This document shows, one piece after another, positions 1 through 7,700 of a DNA stretch of 64,000 nt. Made by a program: the position numbers and the translations under genes. Each line of letters starts with the position of its first letter. Positions within the stretch are counted from its first letter, which is position 1. Source of the stretch: RGIG3701 sp031553595 (GTDB lineage Bacteria > Planctomycetota > Planctomycetia > Pirellulales > Thermoguttaceae); NCBI GenBank assembly GCA_031553595.1, contig JAVBLI010000015.1, positions 1 to 64,000 of the forward strand, given 5' to 3'. The notes below the pieces were generated by a model that was not told the DNA's origin, made no database searches, and saw nothing but the letters and a program-made list of their open reading frames with translations.

Positions 1-286
1 CCCCAACACACCAATCTTAACCCCTTTTCCTCTCCTGCTTCCCCCCCTCTCTTTCTTTTTTCTCCTCACGCTGCACTTTTGCTGTCCGCGCGCTGTACTT
101 CTCAAACGCCGTTTACAGCAATTACGACATCCTGTCGTACTGGAAGGAATCGTTGGAAAAACTATTGTTTCTTGAATGCATTCACTTGGTAACCGCTCTA
201 AGACTTACGAAAACACCCGCGGCAACGGTTCGACGCGGGTGTTTCGCTTGCATGGCAATGGTTGTCGGCGGTGTGAAGATGCCGGA
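1..286. other. Intergenic start of window with pyrimidine tract
   Basis: No gene seen. About positions 12-68 are almost pure C/T on the plus strand. The right part holds the hairpin annotated at 211-244. The rest shows no recognisable motif, but whatever lies left of the window is unknown. Confidence 0.5.
211..244. terminator. Hairpin downstream of the DUF1559 gene
   Basis: An 11-bp perfect stem (211-221 with 234-244, arm AAACACCCGCG) encloses a 12-nt loop. It sits 43 nt past the stop of the minus-strand DUF1559 gene and ends in a short T run on either strand, so it may terminate in both directions. There is no long U tract, so intrinsic termination is an inference. Confidence 0.55.
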
Positions 287-1315
287 CTAATCTAAAAGAT
301 CTTCCATGTTAAACAGCTGCAAATCGGCTTTATTACACAGGTAAATGAAAACCTGATGGCTCACGCCGTAACTGATGGTTTTCAGGGAGTTATCGCATGT
401 CACGCCGTAAAAGATCCCGGAGTGGCAACTGCCGAAAACGCCGTCGATCGCGAATCCCGGGCGGTCTTGCGCGGGCCGAATCTGGGCGAAACGCACGATG
501 TCGGGGTTATTGCCGACGAGCATGGCTTCGTTATCGTCTCCCGCTTCGCCGGTTTCGTAATAGGCTGGCATGATATATTTTTCGCCAAGCATCAGCGTGT
601 TGCTGGCCCCGTCACGGATGTCGCGGATTTTGGTATAAGAGGCGGTGCCCATAATGCCGCTGAAGGTTCGCGTCAAGTCCTGCAAGTCTTTTTCGATGGC
701 TTTGCTATAAGCCGCCGGGCCCGCCGTGCTGCCGTCTCCCATGCTGCTGAAGCCCGGGTCGCGATAGATATCGCCGCCGTTGGCCCCGTAGTCGCCACGA
801 TAAAAATAAGCGCTGCCGGGCATCGCGATGTTTCGGAACGAGCCATTATGACCCGCCGTATACGGATACGCCTTCGCCGCGCGGCGGGCCGGGCACGTAA
901 ACACCGGGATCGGCGTCGATACAATCGTGTAGCCCGCGTTTTTCGACTCCTGCGTAATGTTGTCGATGCTGCTCAAATCGTCGGGGTTCGCCCTTCGCGG
1001 CAGGAGATAAAGCGGCTCCTGCTCGATGTGCGGCAGGACGTTATATCCCCAGCCGCCGGGCTGCTTCCAAGAGAATCCGCGATCCGGGTCACCCGTCCAG
1101 GCCCACCCCCAACCGCCGGCCGGGAACGACTGGTGCATCGACTCGTGCGTCAGCGAGCCCTGCCCCAGCTGCTTCAAATTATTATTGCACGTCAACCGCC
1201 GCGCCGCATCCCGTGCCTGCTGTACCGCCGGCAGCATCAGACTCATCAAAACCCCAAGAATCGCGATCACCACCAGCAATTCGACAAGCGTAAACCCCGT
1301 TTGTCTATGTTTCAT
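287..1315 (-). CDS. DUF1559 prepilin-like protein
   Basis: Surface or pilin-like protein of the DUF1559 family, which is greatly expanded in Planctomycetes. The N-terminus is a type IV prepilin signal: short basic leader, GFTLVELLVVIAIL, then a hydrophobic helix followed by an alanine/glutamine-rich amphipathic stretch (about residues 5-45) with NNLKQLG. The mid-region has the family motif DGASNTLMLGE. The start at 1315 is preferred over 1348 because a GTGAGG SD lies just upstream and the prepilin leader then begins properly. About 342 residues, normal for the family. A promoter at 1378-1406 drives it as a single gene. It presumably needs a prepilin peptidase encoded elsewhere. Its function is not established for the family. 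Confidence 0.9.
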   Translation of the reverse strand: MKHRQTGFTLVELLVVIAILGVLMSLMLPAVQQARDAARRLTCNNNLKQLGQGSLTHESMHQSFPAGGWGWAWTGDPDRGFSWKQPGGWGYNVLPHIEQEPLYLLPRRANPDDLSSIDNITQESKNAGYTIVSTPIPVFTCPARRAAKAYPYTAGHNGSFRNIAMPGSAYFYRGDYGANGGDIYRDPGFSSMGDGSTAGPAAYSKAIEKDLQDLTRTFSGIMGTASYTKIRDIRDGASNTLMLGEKYIMPAYYETGEAGDDNEAMLVGNNPDIVRFAQIRPAQDRPGFAIDGVFGSCHSGIFYGVTCDNSLKTISYGVSHQVFIYLCNKADLQLFNMEDLLD

Positions 1316-1377
1316 ATCCTCACCCCATGTCTTCAGGATAACTGACAAAAAATGAAAAAAGCGTGTGACTTTCTCCC

Positions 1378-1406
1378 TATATACACTAGTTTAACTGAAA
1401 ATGCAA
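1378..1406 (-). promoter_or_regulatory. Sigma70-like promoter of the DUF1559 gene
   Basis: On the minus strand TTGCAT (1401-1406) and TATATA (1378-1383) are separated by exactly 17 bp. The leader to the start at 1315 would be about 55-60 nt. Confidence 0.55.
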
Positions 1407-1542
1407 AAATATGCAAGAGAAAATCCCGCCTCTTTCGACGCTGAGACGAAAAAGACGGGAAATACAACGAAAATCAAAGCGATTTGTGGCCGCAGGACAC
1501 ATCGGCGAGGGAAAAGGATGGTAACGTTTCCGCCGCCGGATG

Positions 1543-1569
1543 GAGCGCATCCAAAATCAATATCAACGC
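1543..1569. repeat. Solo MITE-terminus-like sequence
   Basis: GAGCGCATCCAAAATCAAT and the following bases match the outer terminus of the MITE-like copy at 46.7 kb (46684 onward), but no MITE core follows. It could be a remnant or an end from an excised copy. Confidence 0.45.
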
Positions 1570-1592
1570 TGACTTGTTGCTATCCTGCAGCG

Positions 1593-1612
1593 CCGCAATC
1601 GTAAGATTGCGG
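1593..1612. repeat. 20-bp palindromic hairpin, copy 1
   Basis: CCGCAATCGTAAGATTGCGG: 8-bp stem with GTAA loop. Identical to the copy at 1661-1680; the exact inverse is at 16993-17012. Confidence 0.8.
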
Positions 1613-1660
1613 GAGAGACGCTGGAAATTTGGGGGACTTTTCACTGATGGAAAATCCATT

Positions 1661-1680
1661 CCGCAATCGTAAGATTGCGG
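1661..1680. repeat. 20-bp palindromic hairpin, copy 2
   Basis: Second identical copy of CCGCAATCGTAAGATTGCGG, 53 nt past the stop codon of the Gfo/Idh gene that ends at 1734. It may serve as a 3' RNA hairpin. Confidence 0.8.
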
Positions 1681-1733
1681 CTCTGCCATTTCGTTTGGCT
1701 CTGCTCAGCTGTCGCAACCTGGGACTCGAAATA

Positions 1734-3047
1734 TTATTTCACAAACCGCGTCATCCCGGGCAGTGGAAGCGGATAATTGCCGATTTCGTCGGGCAGTGTC
1801 GGCGGCTCGATCTCCATATTCACTGCGTCGGGCGTAATGTTTCCGAAATGAAAATCGGCGTTTTTCGCATCCTCGAATTTCACCGCGTTGCCCTGATACG
1901 CCGCGATCTGGCCGAGAATACCCACCATCGTGCCGCGGCACGTGAAGTCGCCGCAGTTGACGGGGACACCGGTTTTAACCGCCTTGATCAGCTCGTCCTG
2001 CTCCGTCTGATACGGGTTGTTACCCCTGCCGCGATAACGGTAAATCTCATTACCCTGGTGGTCGACGAAGCGGTTCTGGTGCAGGTAGCACGTCGCTTTG
2101 GAGCCCATGATGATGTCGCCGCTGTTGTCGTAACAGCCGTTGGTCGTGCGGCACAGGGCATACAGCCGGGCGCCGCTTTTGTACTCGTAAACTACCGACG
2201 CGTGGTCGAACATGTCGCCGAAAACCTCGCCGAACGACCCGCTGCGGCCGGCCGTCGCGAACGCCCATTCCGGCATCTCCTCCTGCATCGCCCAACTCAT
2301 GCGATCCACATTATGCACCAACGACTGCGTCACGTCGTCGCCCGAAAGCCAGCAGAAATGATACCAGTTGGAAAACTGATACTCGACTTCGCTAAGCGTC
2401 GGCTTACGCCCCACCAGCCCGTACGGCCCGCGGAGAAACATCGACTGCATCGCGATGATGTCACCGATTTCGCCGTCGTGAATACGCTTCATCACCTCCT
2501 GCCACGCGTACGACCAGCGGCTCTGGAGCCCCGACATGAGCGAGATGCCCTTCTCTTTCGCCAGGTCGGTGGCCGACTGTAAACGTTTGATCCCCGGCGG
2601 GTCGATCGCGGCCGGCTTCTCGACAAACACATGCTTCCCGGCCTTAATCGCCGCCTCGGCATACATCGAATGGAATTTCGAAGCGCACGCGATGAACACC
2701 ACGTCGCACAGATCGATCACCTTCTGATAGCCCTGAAAATCCCAGAAACAGTTCTCTTCCGGACATCGCACCTGATCGGGATTGGTCTGGCTGAGCCACT
2801 CACGCTTGCCCTTTACGCGGTCTTCGAAAACGTCGCACATCGCGACCAGCTTCACACATGGGTCGGCAGCCATCGCCTCGGCCGCCGCGCCCGTGCAGCG
2901 ACCGCCGCAGCCGATCATACCGATGAGTATCTCCTCTTTTCCTTCCGCGTGGGCACTGCGGGAAAAGGCGAGCGTAGACGCGGCCGCCGTTGCCGCGAGG
3001 GTGCCTGTTTTGAGAAAATGCCGGCGGGAGATAGATGTGTTTTTCAT
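1734..3047 (-). CDS. Tat-exported Gfo/Idh/MocA oxidoreductase
   Basis: NAD(P)-dependent sugar or polyol dehydrogenase-like protein. The N-terminus is a twin-arginine signal (SRRHFLK at 7-13, hydrophobic stretch, AHA near 34), so it is probably exported folded. The Rossmann motif GMIGCGGR follows at 43-50 and the family motif EKP appears in VFVEKPAAIDPPG. 437 residues, typical of the secreted planctomycete branch. An AAGGAAA SD precedes the start. It lies 55 bp after the ThuA gene and probably shares its transcript; the same ThuA plus Gfo/Idh pairing is common in sugar utilisation loci. One of the eight ATACYNNNNRGTAT palindromes (2917-2930) lies inside it. The substrate cannot be told from sequence. 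Confidence 0.88.
   Translation of the reverse strand: MKNTSISRRHFLKTGTLAATAAASTLAFSRSAHAEGKEEILIGMIGCGGRCTGAAAEAMAADPCVKLVAMCDVFEDRVKGKREWLSQTNPDQVRCPEENCFWDFQGYQKVIDLCDVVFIACASKFHSMYAEAAIKAGKHVFVEKPAAIDPPGIKRLQSATDLAKEKGISLMSGLQSRWSYAWQEVMKRIHDGEIGDIIAMQSMFLRGPYGLVGRKPTLSEVEYQFSNWYHFCWLSGDDVTQSLVHNVDRMSWAMQEEMPEWAFATAGRSGSFGEVFGDMFDHASVVYEYKSGARLYALCRTTNGCYDNSGDIIMGSKATCYLHQNRFVDHQGNEIYRYRGRGNNPYQTEQDELIKAVKTGVPVNCGDFTCRGTMVGILGQIAAYQGNAVKFEDAKNADFHFGNITPDAVNMEIEPPTLPDEIGNYPLPLPGMTRFVK
2917..2930. promoter_or_regulatory. Candidate TetR operator, intragenic (site 1)
   Basis: ATACCGATGAGTAT fits ATACYNNNNRGTAT. It lies in the 5' part of the Gfo/Idh coding region. Confidence 0.45.
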
Positions 3048-3102
3048 GAAACGGTTTCCTTAAGTTATTGAATTTCAGGTATTTATGTTAACAGTAAAAA
3101 TC

Positions 3103-4383
3103 TCACGGCAATTCGGTAATCCATATTTCCGAGACCACCGCATTCGGCCCAGCCTCGTTTTTCACATCCAGCCGAAGTTTACCGTCGCGCACATACGTCA
3201 TCGGTAGCGCCACCGAAACCGTCTGCGGCGGCGATTTACTTTCCATATAATCCGGCAAAGCACGCCCGGGCCTGAGGATACGCACCTGACTTTCATCCGG
3301 CGAACGGACAATCAGGGACTGTACCCGCCCGTTGGCATCGCAATCCCACCACACGACATTCAGACGATATTTTTTCGCGCGATCCAGCCCCTCGATCAAA
3401 AACGACACCGATTCTTTCGCAAACAGAACACTCGCCTGCGAAGTAAGACCCGCAGGTACGACGCTTGCAAAACAGTATGTCTCCAATTCGCCAAGTGCCG
3501 TGATTTTCAGTCCCTCGTCGACTTTCACGTCGCCGCCGCAGTCGATGTAAGCAAGTAATTTTTCGCCAGCGCCCAGCGTCGATTTAATCTCATCCACGCG
3601 CGACGGTGCTGCTGTCGTCGCCGCTGATGGCTGAGCGTCTTTGGCCGCACACCACAGCGCCGCATTCCGCAGTATCACCGCCAGCTCCGGCGCCTCGAAC
3701 GCCTTCGCGTCATGGCCGAGCACTGTGTAAAAACCCCGGCCTTTCCCCTCGGTATACGTGAATACCATCGGGTATGTTTCTCCATCCACGGATGAGACCG
3801 CGTCGGCCAGCACATCAATTTCTTTCTGGCCTATTAGACAAGTGTAAAGTTCGTCAGTGATTTTAAAATCGGACACACCCCGCATGATTGGATGTTCCTT
3901 TTGCTTCACACGAATGGTAAATTCCTGATACGGATCATGTCCCCTTAATTCCGGATTCCAGACCCGGCCCACAATCCTCGCAAAGTCCGGCCAATCCTGA
4001 AACGCCCCCCCAGTAAAATGAAAACACATCATCCCGCCACCCTCCGCCATGAATCGCAAAAGGTTCGTTTTCGCGGACTCCTCCCGCTTCAGCGGCTCGT
4101 AATTTTTAAAATTCATCATCAGCACGTCATAATCGAAAATCATGTCTGTGCCAAAGATTTCCACATCCTCCACCAGACGGACATCCAGCCGCGGCTCCGT
4201 CGCCAGCGCCTTGCGCAACTCCACGGCCTGTGTCCGCCATGGGTGCCCAGGATAATCCACTCCCGTGACGATCATTACGCGCACAGGCTTTTCCTCCGCC
4301 GTCCCTTGCGTCGTCATCCATAATAGAAGCACAAAAACAGCACATACCAAAAGGTATTTTCTATCTAATAATTCTATTATCAT
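3103..4383 (-). CDS. ThuA-domain secreted protein with C-terminal beta domain
   Basis: Contains a ThuA-like (trehalose utilisation, class I amidotransferase-like fold) domain at about residues 33-245: VMIVTGVDYPGHPW, GGGMMCFHFTGGAF, GHDPYQEFTIRV, HPIMRG and VLGHD are family signatures. An N-terminal hydrophobic segment (about 9-27) is a signal peptide or anchor. Residues about 265-426 form a separate all-beta region resembling malectin or galactose-binding modules (inference). AAAGAGG SD before the start. Located between the TIM-barrel isomerase and the Gfo/Idh gene, so it likely belongs to the same sugar-degradation unit. Two of the palindromic sites (3762-3775 and 4344-4357) fall inside it, the latter very close to its start. 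The biochemical activity of ThuA proteins is not firmly known. Confidence 0.85.
   Translation of the reverse strand: MIIELLDRKYLLVCAVFVLLLWMTTQGTAEEKPVRVMIVTGVDYPGHPWRTQAVELRKALATEPRLDVRLVEDVEIFGTDMIFDYDVLMMNFKNYEPLKREESAKTNLLRFMAEGGGMMCFHFTGGAFQDWPDFARIVGRVWNPELRGHDPYQEFTIRVKQKEHPIMRGVSDFKITDELYTCLIGQKEIDVLADAVSSVDGETYPMVFTYTEGKGRGFYTVLGHDAKAFEAPELAVILRNAALWCAAKDAQPSAATTAAPSRVDEIKSTLGAGEKLLAYIDCGGDVKVDEGLKITALGELETYCFASVVPAGLTSQASVLFAKESVSFLIEGLDRAKKYRLNVVWWDCDANGRVQSLIVRSPDESQVRILRPGRALPDYMESKSPPQTVSVALPMTYVRDGKLRLDVKNEAGPNAVVSEIWITELP
3762..3775. promoter_or_regulatory. Candidate TetR operator, intragenic (site 2)
   Basis: ATACCATCGGGTAT, with 5-bp perfect inverted half-sites ATACC/GGTAT plus an extra symmetric central pair, inside the ThuA gene. 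Confidence 0.45.
4344..4357. promoter_or_regulatory. Candidate TetR operator near ThuA start (site 3)
   Basis: ATACCAAAAGGTAT, perfect half-sites, 26 bp inside the ThuA coding start on the minus strand. The position suits repression by blocking early elongation. Confidence 0.5.
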
Positions 4384-4398
4384 TTTCAGCCTCTTTGG

Positions 4399-4426
4399 TT
4401 TATATATTATTGGTACAGATTAACAA
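4399..4426 (-). promoter_or_regulatory. Possible promoter of the ThuA gene
   Basis: TTGTTA (4421-4426) and TATAAA (4399-4404) on the minus strand, 16-bp spacer. The -35 overlaps the stop codon of the upstream isomerase gene, so this would be an internal operon promoter. Confidence 0.35.
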
Positions 4427-5295
4427 GCTTTCTCTTCCGGGATATCTAATTCCACAAGCGTTCGTCGGAGCCAGTGCAAGGACTTTTCAATCATCGGACC
4501 GCCCTGCCCCTCCACCTCCATGCTTAATGTGCCTTCATACCCATAAGTATGAAGGATTCGCAGTGTCTCCCGAATGTTTTCAGCGTTTACTCCGTCTCCG
4601 ATCGCGCAATGACTCAGCGCGATTCCCGTCGCATTTCCACGCATGCTCTCCGCAAGCTCCCGGGAGACGTCTTTAATATGCACATGCGATGTGCGGCTTG
4701 CGAAACGATTGGCAAAATCGATCGGATTCCCTCCGCCTATAAAGGAGTTTCCAGTATCCAGGTTCAGTTTCAGTCGCGGCGAATCCACAAAATTCAGCAT
4801 CTCCGCCAGGCGGTCGATTTGTGTTGTAAAATAGCCATGAATTTCGATCGTCAGATCGATTTCATACATTTCGGCATGGCGGACGAGTGTTTCGTAACTC
4901 TGTTTCATGAGAACCATCGCCTCCGAGTCGCTCAGGCCCTCCGGCTTGTGCAGCCCGTCCGTCGTCGCCACCCGCGGACACCCGCACAACTTGGCATACC
5001 TAATGGTATTGAGCACATATGGAACGCCGTAAGTGGCGCCGGTCTTTTCCGAAAGCGGAAAAGCGGCATCAATTTGCGAGAGATGGCAGTCGTATTTGTC
5101 CATCAAGTGGCGAATACGAAGCGGGTCGTCGATACTTGCCAGATGCGGAAAATAGCCGAGTCCATGAAGCCAACAGACCCCGTCGAGGAACCCACATTCA
5201 ATAAAATGAACGTCATTTTTATGGGCCCACTGCAGGGCCTTCTCAAAATTGAAGAACGCCGATGAAAAGGCGTCCGTGTGAAAACCAATTTGCAT
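4420..5295 (-). CDS. Sugar phosphate isomerase/epimerase-like TIM barrel protein
   Basis: Cytoplasmic protein of the xylose-isomerase-like TIM-barrel superfamily (AP endonuclease 2 family). Features include HFIECGFLDG near the N-terminus, IEIHGYF and LNLDTGNS in the metal-binding half, HVHIKD, and a C-terminal EVEGQGGP segment: the usual His/Glu/Asp ligand pattern. The start at 5295 is chosen because a near-perfect AAAGGAGGAGAAC SD precedes it; a longer in-frame extension to 5400 would run through the promoter and operator. 291 residues, normal length. It is the first gene of a minus-strand unit with ThuA and Gfo/Idh and is divergent from the TetR gene. Two palindromic sites lie inside it and one lies on its transcription start. 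The substrate is probably a keto-sugar or its derivative. Confidence 0.82.
   Translation of the reverse strand: MQIGFHTDAFSSAFFNFEKALQWAHKNDVHFIECGFLDGVCWLHGLGYFPHLASIDDPLRIRHLMDKYDCHLSQIDAAFPLSEKTGATYGVPYVLNTIRYAKLCGCPRVATTDGLHKPEGLSDSEAMVLMKQSYETLVRHAEMYEIDLTIEIHGYFTTQIDRLAEMLNFVDSPRLKLNLDTGNSFIGGGNPIDFANRFASRTSHVHIKDVSRELAESMRGNATGIALSHCAIGDGVNAENIRETLRILHTYGYEGTLSMEVEGQGGPMIEKSLHWLRRTLVELDIPEEKAC
4537..4550. promoter_or_regulatory. Candidate TetR operator, intragenic (site 4)
   Basis: ATACCCATAAGTAT, extended to 8-bp perfect arms CTTCATAC/GTATGAAG (4533-4554), inside the isomerase gene. Confidence 0.45.
4996..5009. promoter_or_regulatory. Candidate TetR operator, intragenic (site 5)
   Basis: ATACCTAATGGTAT, perfect 5-bp half-sites, inside the isomerase gene. 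Confidence 0.45.
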
Positions 5296-5325
5296 GTTCT
5301 CCTCCTTTGGTTGATGTAAAACAAC

Positions 5326-5339
5326 ATACTCATTGGTAT
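5326..5339. promoter_or_regulatory. TetR operator on the isomerase promoter (site 6)
   Basis: ATACTCATTGGTAT covers the predicted +1 region of the minus-strand promoter at 5342-5370, about 30 bp upstream of the isomerase start. A bound repressor here would block initiation. Confidence 0.7.
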
Positions 5340-5341
5340 CT

Positions 5342-5370
5342 ATCATACACCCCGGCGCGTTCTGTGTCAA
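5342..5370 (-). promoter_or_regulatory. Strong promoter of the isomerase-ThuA-Gfo/Idh unit
   Basis: On the minus strand a consensus TTGACA (5365-5370) and TATGAT (5342-5347) are 17 bp apart. Transcription would start near 5335, inside operator site 6. Confidence 0.75.
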
Positions 5371-5404
5371 GTGAAATTGCCGAGAAGTAATAATTTTCAT
5401 GCTC

Positions 5405-5433
5405 TTTACAAATCAGACCAACATTGTTATAAT
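5405..5433 (+). promoter_or_regulatory. Promoter of the TetR gene
   Basis: TTTACA (5405-5410) and consensus TATAAT (5428-5433), 17-bp spacer. Operator site 7 overlaps the last two bases of the -10 box and the start site, which predicts autorepression. Confidence 0.7.
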
Positions 5434-5445
5434 ACTCGATGGTAT
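5432..5445. promoter_or_regulatory. TetR operator on the tetR promoter (site 7)
   Basis: ATACTCGATGGTAT begins within the TATAAT of the TetR promoter. It is 106 bp from site 6; together they bracket the divergent promoters. Confidence 0.7.
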
Positions 5446-5480
5446 GTTTCACACATTAAGAGATTAGGCAGGACCGACCC

Positions 5481-6104
5481 ATGAAAAACAGCACAGCCAC
5501 AAAATCGAAAAAAAATACGCCCGCCCCAAAAGGTGAGGATACTCGGCAACGGTTAGCCGAGTCGGCGTTTTTGTTATTCTCAGAAATCCCCATGGAAAGC
5601 GTGACGCTGGACATGATCGCGGACAGCGCGTCGGTCACGAAAGGGGCGATCTACTGCCATTACCGCTCAAAAAAAGAATTGCTACTTGCAGCTTGCGAGT
5701 GTTACTATCGCCGCTGGGAGCGAACGGTCGTCGAATTCGCTTACCTCGGTGCCAGCCCGCTGGATCAGCTTCGAAAAGCGGTCGTCTCTTCAGCGGAGCT
5801 GTGCTTGTTCGACAAGAAAAACCGCTTCTTCACGGCCCAGCTTTTCGCGCTGGCGCTGACGGATGCGGACGTGAAGGCCAGCTGGGGGGCGTTTTATTCG
5901 CGGGCACGTGATTTTTTTGCGGTGCTTTTGACAGAAATTTCAAAACAGGGGCCGGCTATTTTCTCGCCCGCCGGGAATGCGAATCGCCTGCTTTCGATCA
6001 TGGAGGGCGTGAAGCAACAGGCGTTTCTTGACCCCGAAATTTGCTCGCCGGGACAAATCGGCGAGGTGGTCGAATTTCTCATGAGCGTGGCAACAAAAAA
6101 CTGA
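5481..6104 (+). CDS. TetR/AcrR family transcriptional regulator
   Basis: One-component repressor. The N-terminal helix-turn-helix domain (about residues 14-65) shows TRQRLAESAFLLFSE, then the recognition segment SVTKGAIYCHYRSKKELL, the classic TetR signature. The C-terminal ligand domain (about 66-207) is family-typical and gives no ligand clue. 207 residues. Divergent from the isomerase operon, with an operator-like palindrome on each divergent promoter, so it most likely represses both itself and the sugar operon. Six further copies of the palindrome lie in neighbouring genes. A one-mismatch version (6098-6111) spans its own stop codon. Confidence 0.88.
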   Translation: MKNSTATKSKKNTPAPKGEDTRQRLAESAFLLFSEIPMESVTLDMIADSASVTKGAIYCHYRSKKELLLAACECYYRRWERTVVEFAYLGASPLDQLRKAVVSSAELCLFDKKNRFFTAQLFALALTDADVKASWGAFYSRARDFFAVLLTEISKQGPAIFSPAGNANRLLSIMEGVKQQAFLDPEICSPGQIGEVVEFLMSVATKN

Positions 6105-6141
6105 TGAGTATCTTTTGCACTCCAGCTCCAATCGCACTTTT

Positions 6142-6924
6142 TTAGTCACTCGTAACAATCACATCCACGAAAATCGGGAAATGGTCGGACGCCGTTCGCT
6201 CATCCAGGCGTTTCGCCTCCACAATCTTCGCGGAAAAACCTTCCGGCAGGCGCACGAAGATATAATCAATGGTGGTCTGCGGATTTTCCGTGGCGTAAGT
6301 GTACTCCTCACCGGAAAGCCGCGTCCATTTTTTTGTGAGCGCGGCCACGGTGTCCGAGTCCGGCGTGGCATTCAAATCGCCGGTAAGAAAGACCGGTATC
6401 GCGGAAAATTTCACCGCTTCCGTTTCGATCAGCGCGACGGACTGCGAGCGGCTTTCGGCCATCAGCGAAAAATGTGTGTTAAAGCACACAAAATCCGCGA
6501 ACTCCGCCACCTGCAGCACGCGTGCTTCTTCTTTTCCCGGCAGCGGAACCGCATACATGCGCAGCGGTTCCCGGCGGCTGAGCATTCCCACGCCGTACTC
6601 ACCCCCGTCATGCGGAATGGCCTGAGAGAATTCACCGAACATACCTATGAGTATCTTTAGCTCCGCCAGCTGATCGACGCTTCCCGTGCGCCGTGTGCCT
6701 TTATCCACTTCCTGAATTCCCACCAAATCGCACCGGGCGTCCATCAGGATTTTTGCGATTCGATCCAATTTAGGGCCGCCGCCGTCCATGCCGATTCCGA
6801 TGTGGATGTTATAACTCATGATCCGTAAGTGCAGAGGGCTCGCCTCTTCCGCACGTAATTCTCCGTGCATTGCCGCGACGAAAAAGATCAGTGGAAAAAT
6901 CCATTTCCAGCCCAGCGAAATCAT
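6142..6924 (-). CDS. Endonuclease/exonuclease/phosphatase family protein, exported
   Basis: Metal-dependent phosphodiesterase-fold protein. A signal peptide (about residues 1-24, ending near LRAEE) is followed by the hallmark motifs MSYNIHIG, VGIQEVD (catalytic Glu), FNTHFS, TGDLNATPDS (DLN active site) and SDHFPI (catalytic Asp-His). About 260 residues. The start at 6924 is chosen because ATGA couples it to the stop codon of the upstream phosphoribosyltransferase gene (4-nt overlap) and a signal peptide then begins at residue 1. The substrate could be a phospholipid head group, a sugar phosphate diester or nucleic acid. Site 8 of the TetR palindrome lies inside it. It converges on the TetR gene with a 37-bp gap. 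Confidence 0.85.
   Translation of the reverse strand: MISLGWKWIFPLIFFVAAMHGELRAEEASPLHLRIMSYNIHIGIGMDGGGPKLDRIAKILMDARCDLVGIQEVDKGTRRTGSVDQLAELKILIGMFGEFSQAIPHDGGEYGVGMLSRREPLRMYAVPLPGKEEARVLQVAEFADFVCFNTHFSLMAESRSQSVALIETEAVKFSAIPVFLTGDLNATPDSDTVAALTKKWTRLSGEEYTYATENPQTTIDYIFVRLPEGFSAKIVEAKRLDERTASDHFPIFVDVIVTSD
6641..6654. promoter_or_regulatory. Candidate TetR operator, intragenic (site 8)
   Basis: ATACCTATGAGTAT inside the endonuclease/exonuclease/phosphatase gene. Confidence 0.4.
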
Positions 6925-7487
6925 ACCGCCCCCTCTTCCGTTTCTTCTTCCATCAGCCAGATATTCCGCAGGCTGCGGCATCCGCCGTGGAGATCCATTC
7001 CATATCCGAAAAGATACCCGACAGCCATGCGAAAGGCGGCGAAATCCGGGCCGAACTGTACTTGCCGGCGCGCGGTTTTATCGACGCAAACGGCCAGCCG
7101 CACGGTTTTTGCCCCCTGCTCCAGCATCCAACGCACGAGAAACGCCGCGGTCAGGGCGCTGTCCACCACATCATCCACCAGCAGCACATGCCGGCCGGCC
7201 ACGTCCTGCGTGGGCTTTTTCAGCAGACGCACCTCACCGGAAGTTTCCGTGGCGTTTCCGTAAGACGCGGCTTCCACGAAATCCCACTCGGCCGGCGACT
7301 CGATTTCCCGTGCCAAATCAGCGAAAAACGGCACGGCACCCTTCAAAATTCCCACCACCAGCAGCGATTCCCCGGCATCCTGCAGGCAAGCGTAATGCGC
7401 GTCAATCTCCGCCGCGACCCGCCGGGTTTCGTCTTGAATTTCCGCTTCCGAAAAGAGTTTTTTTTGTGTAAAACGCGACGCCGGCAT
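6921..7487 (-). CDS. hpt: Hypoxanthine phosphoribosyltransferase-like protein
   Basis: Purine salvage enzyme that transfers phosphoribose from PRPP to hypoxanthine or guanine in the cytoplasm. The PRPP-binding motif HVLLVDDVVDSALTA is clear. GILKGAVPFFADLAREI forms the N-terminal loop; the C-terminal part contains VGYLFGYGMDL. The start at 7487 is set by an AGGAG SD seven bases upstream, giving 188 residues as expected. Longer in-frame starts up to 7529 lack an SD. It overlaps the next gene by 4 nt, so the two are translationally coupled. No regulatory partner for purine control is visible. Confidence 0.88.
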   Translation of the reverse strand: MPASRFTQKKLFSEAEIQDETRRVAAEIDAHYACLQDAGESLLVVGILKGAVPFFADLAREIESPAEWDFVEAASYGNATETSGEVRLLKKPTQDVAGRHVLLVDDVVDSALTAAFLVRWMLEQGAKTVRLAVCVDKTARRQVQFGPDFAAFRMAVGYLFGYGMDLHGGCRSLRNIWLMEEETEEGAV

Positions 7488-7531
7488 GAACATTCTCCTG
7501 AAAGTGAGCGTGGACATAAAGAGATGCATCC

Positions 7532-7560
7532 ATTTTAGCAGAATTCACGGCCCGTGAGAA
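7532..7560 (-). promoter_or_regulatory. Possible hpt promoter
   Basis: TTCTCA (7555-7560) and TAAAAT (7532-7537) with a 17-bp spacer on the minus strand. The -35 match is only partial. Confidence 0.35.
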
Positions 7561-7610
7561 GCGTACCCGTGCGGATGCGCAAAGTCAGAAAAAAAATGCG
7601 CGATTCGTGA

Positions 7611-7639
7611 TTGATTTTTACGCGTGCATCCTTTATAAT
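7611..7639 (+). promoter_or_regulatory. Promoter of the HzsA-like fusion gene
   Basis: TTGATT (7611-7616), 17-bp spacer, consensus TATAAT (7634-7639). The transcript would begin near 7646, about 55 nt before the chosen start. Confidence 0.7.
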
Positions 7640-7700
7640 GGATGGGAATACTGTGACCCATTTTCCCACCTCATACATTAATATTATGGAGTTAAAACGC

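Larger units (their letters stand above)
1316..1733. other. Intergenic region with promoter and palindromes
   Basis: This 418-bp gap holds the DUF1559 promoter (1378-1406), a MITE-terminus-like segment (1543-1569) and two identical 20-bp hairpins (1593-1612 and 1661-1680). I see no credible gene; the short open frames here run through the palindromes. Confidence 0.6.

Noticed and set aside
221..244. GGTTCGA segment that could be a tRNA T-arm
   Set aside because: It is the loop of an 11-bp hairpin and no acceptor or anticodon arms fit around it.
1401..1689. Small frames on both strands around 1.4-1.7 kb
   Set aside because: They are created by the palindromic repeats and carry no SD or conserved features.
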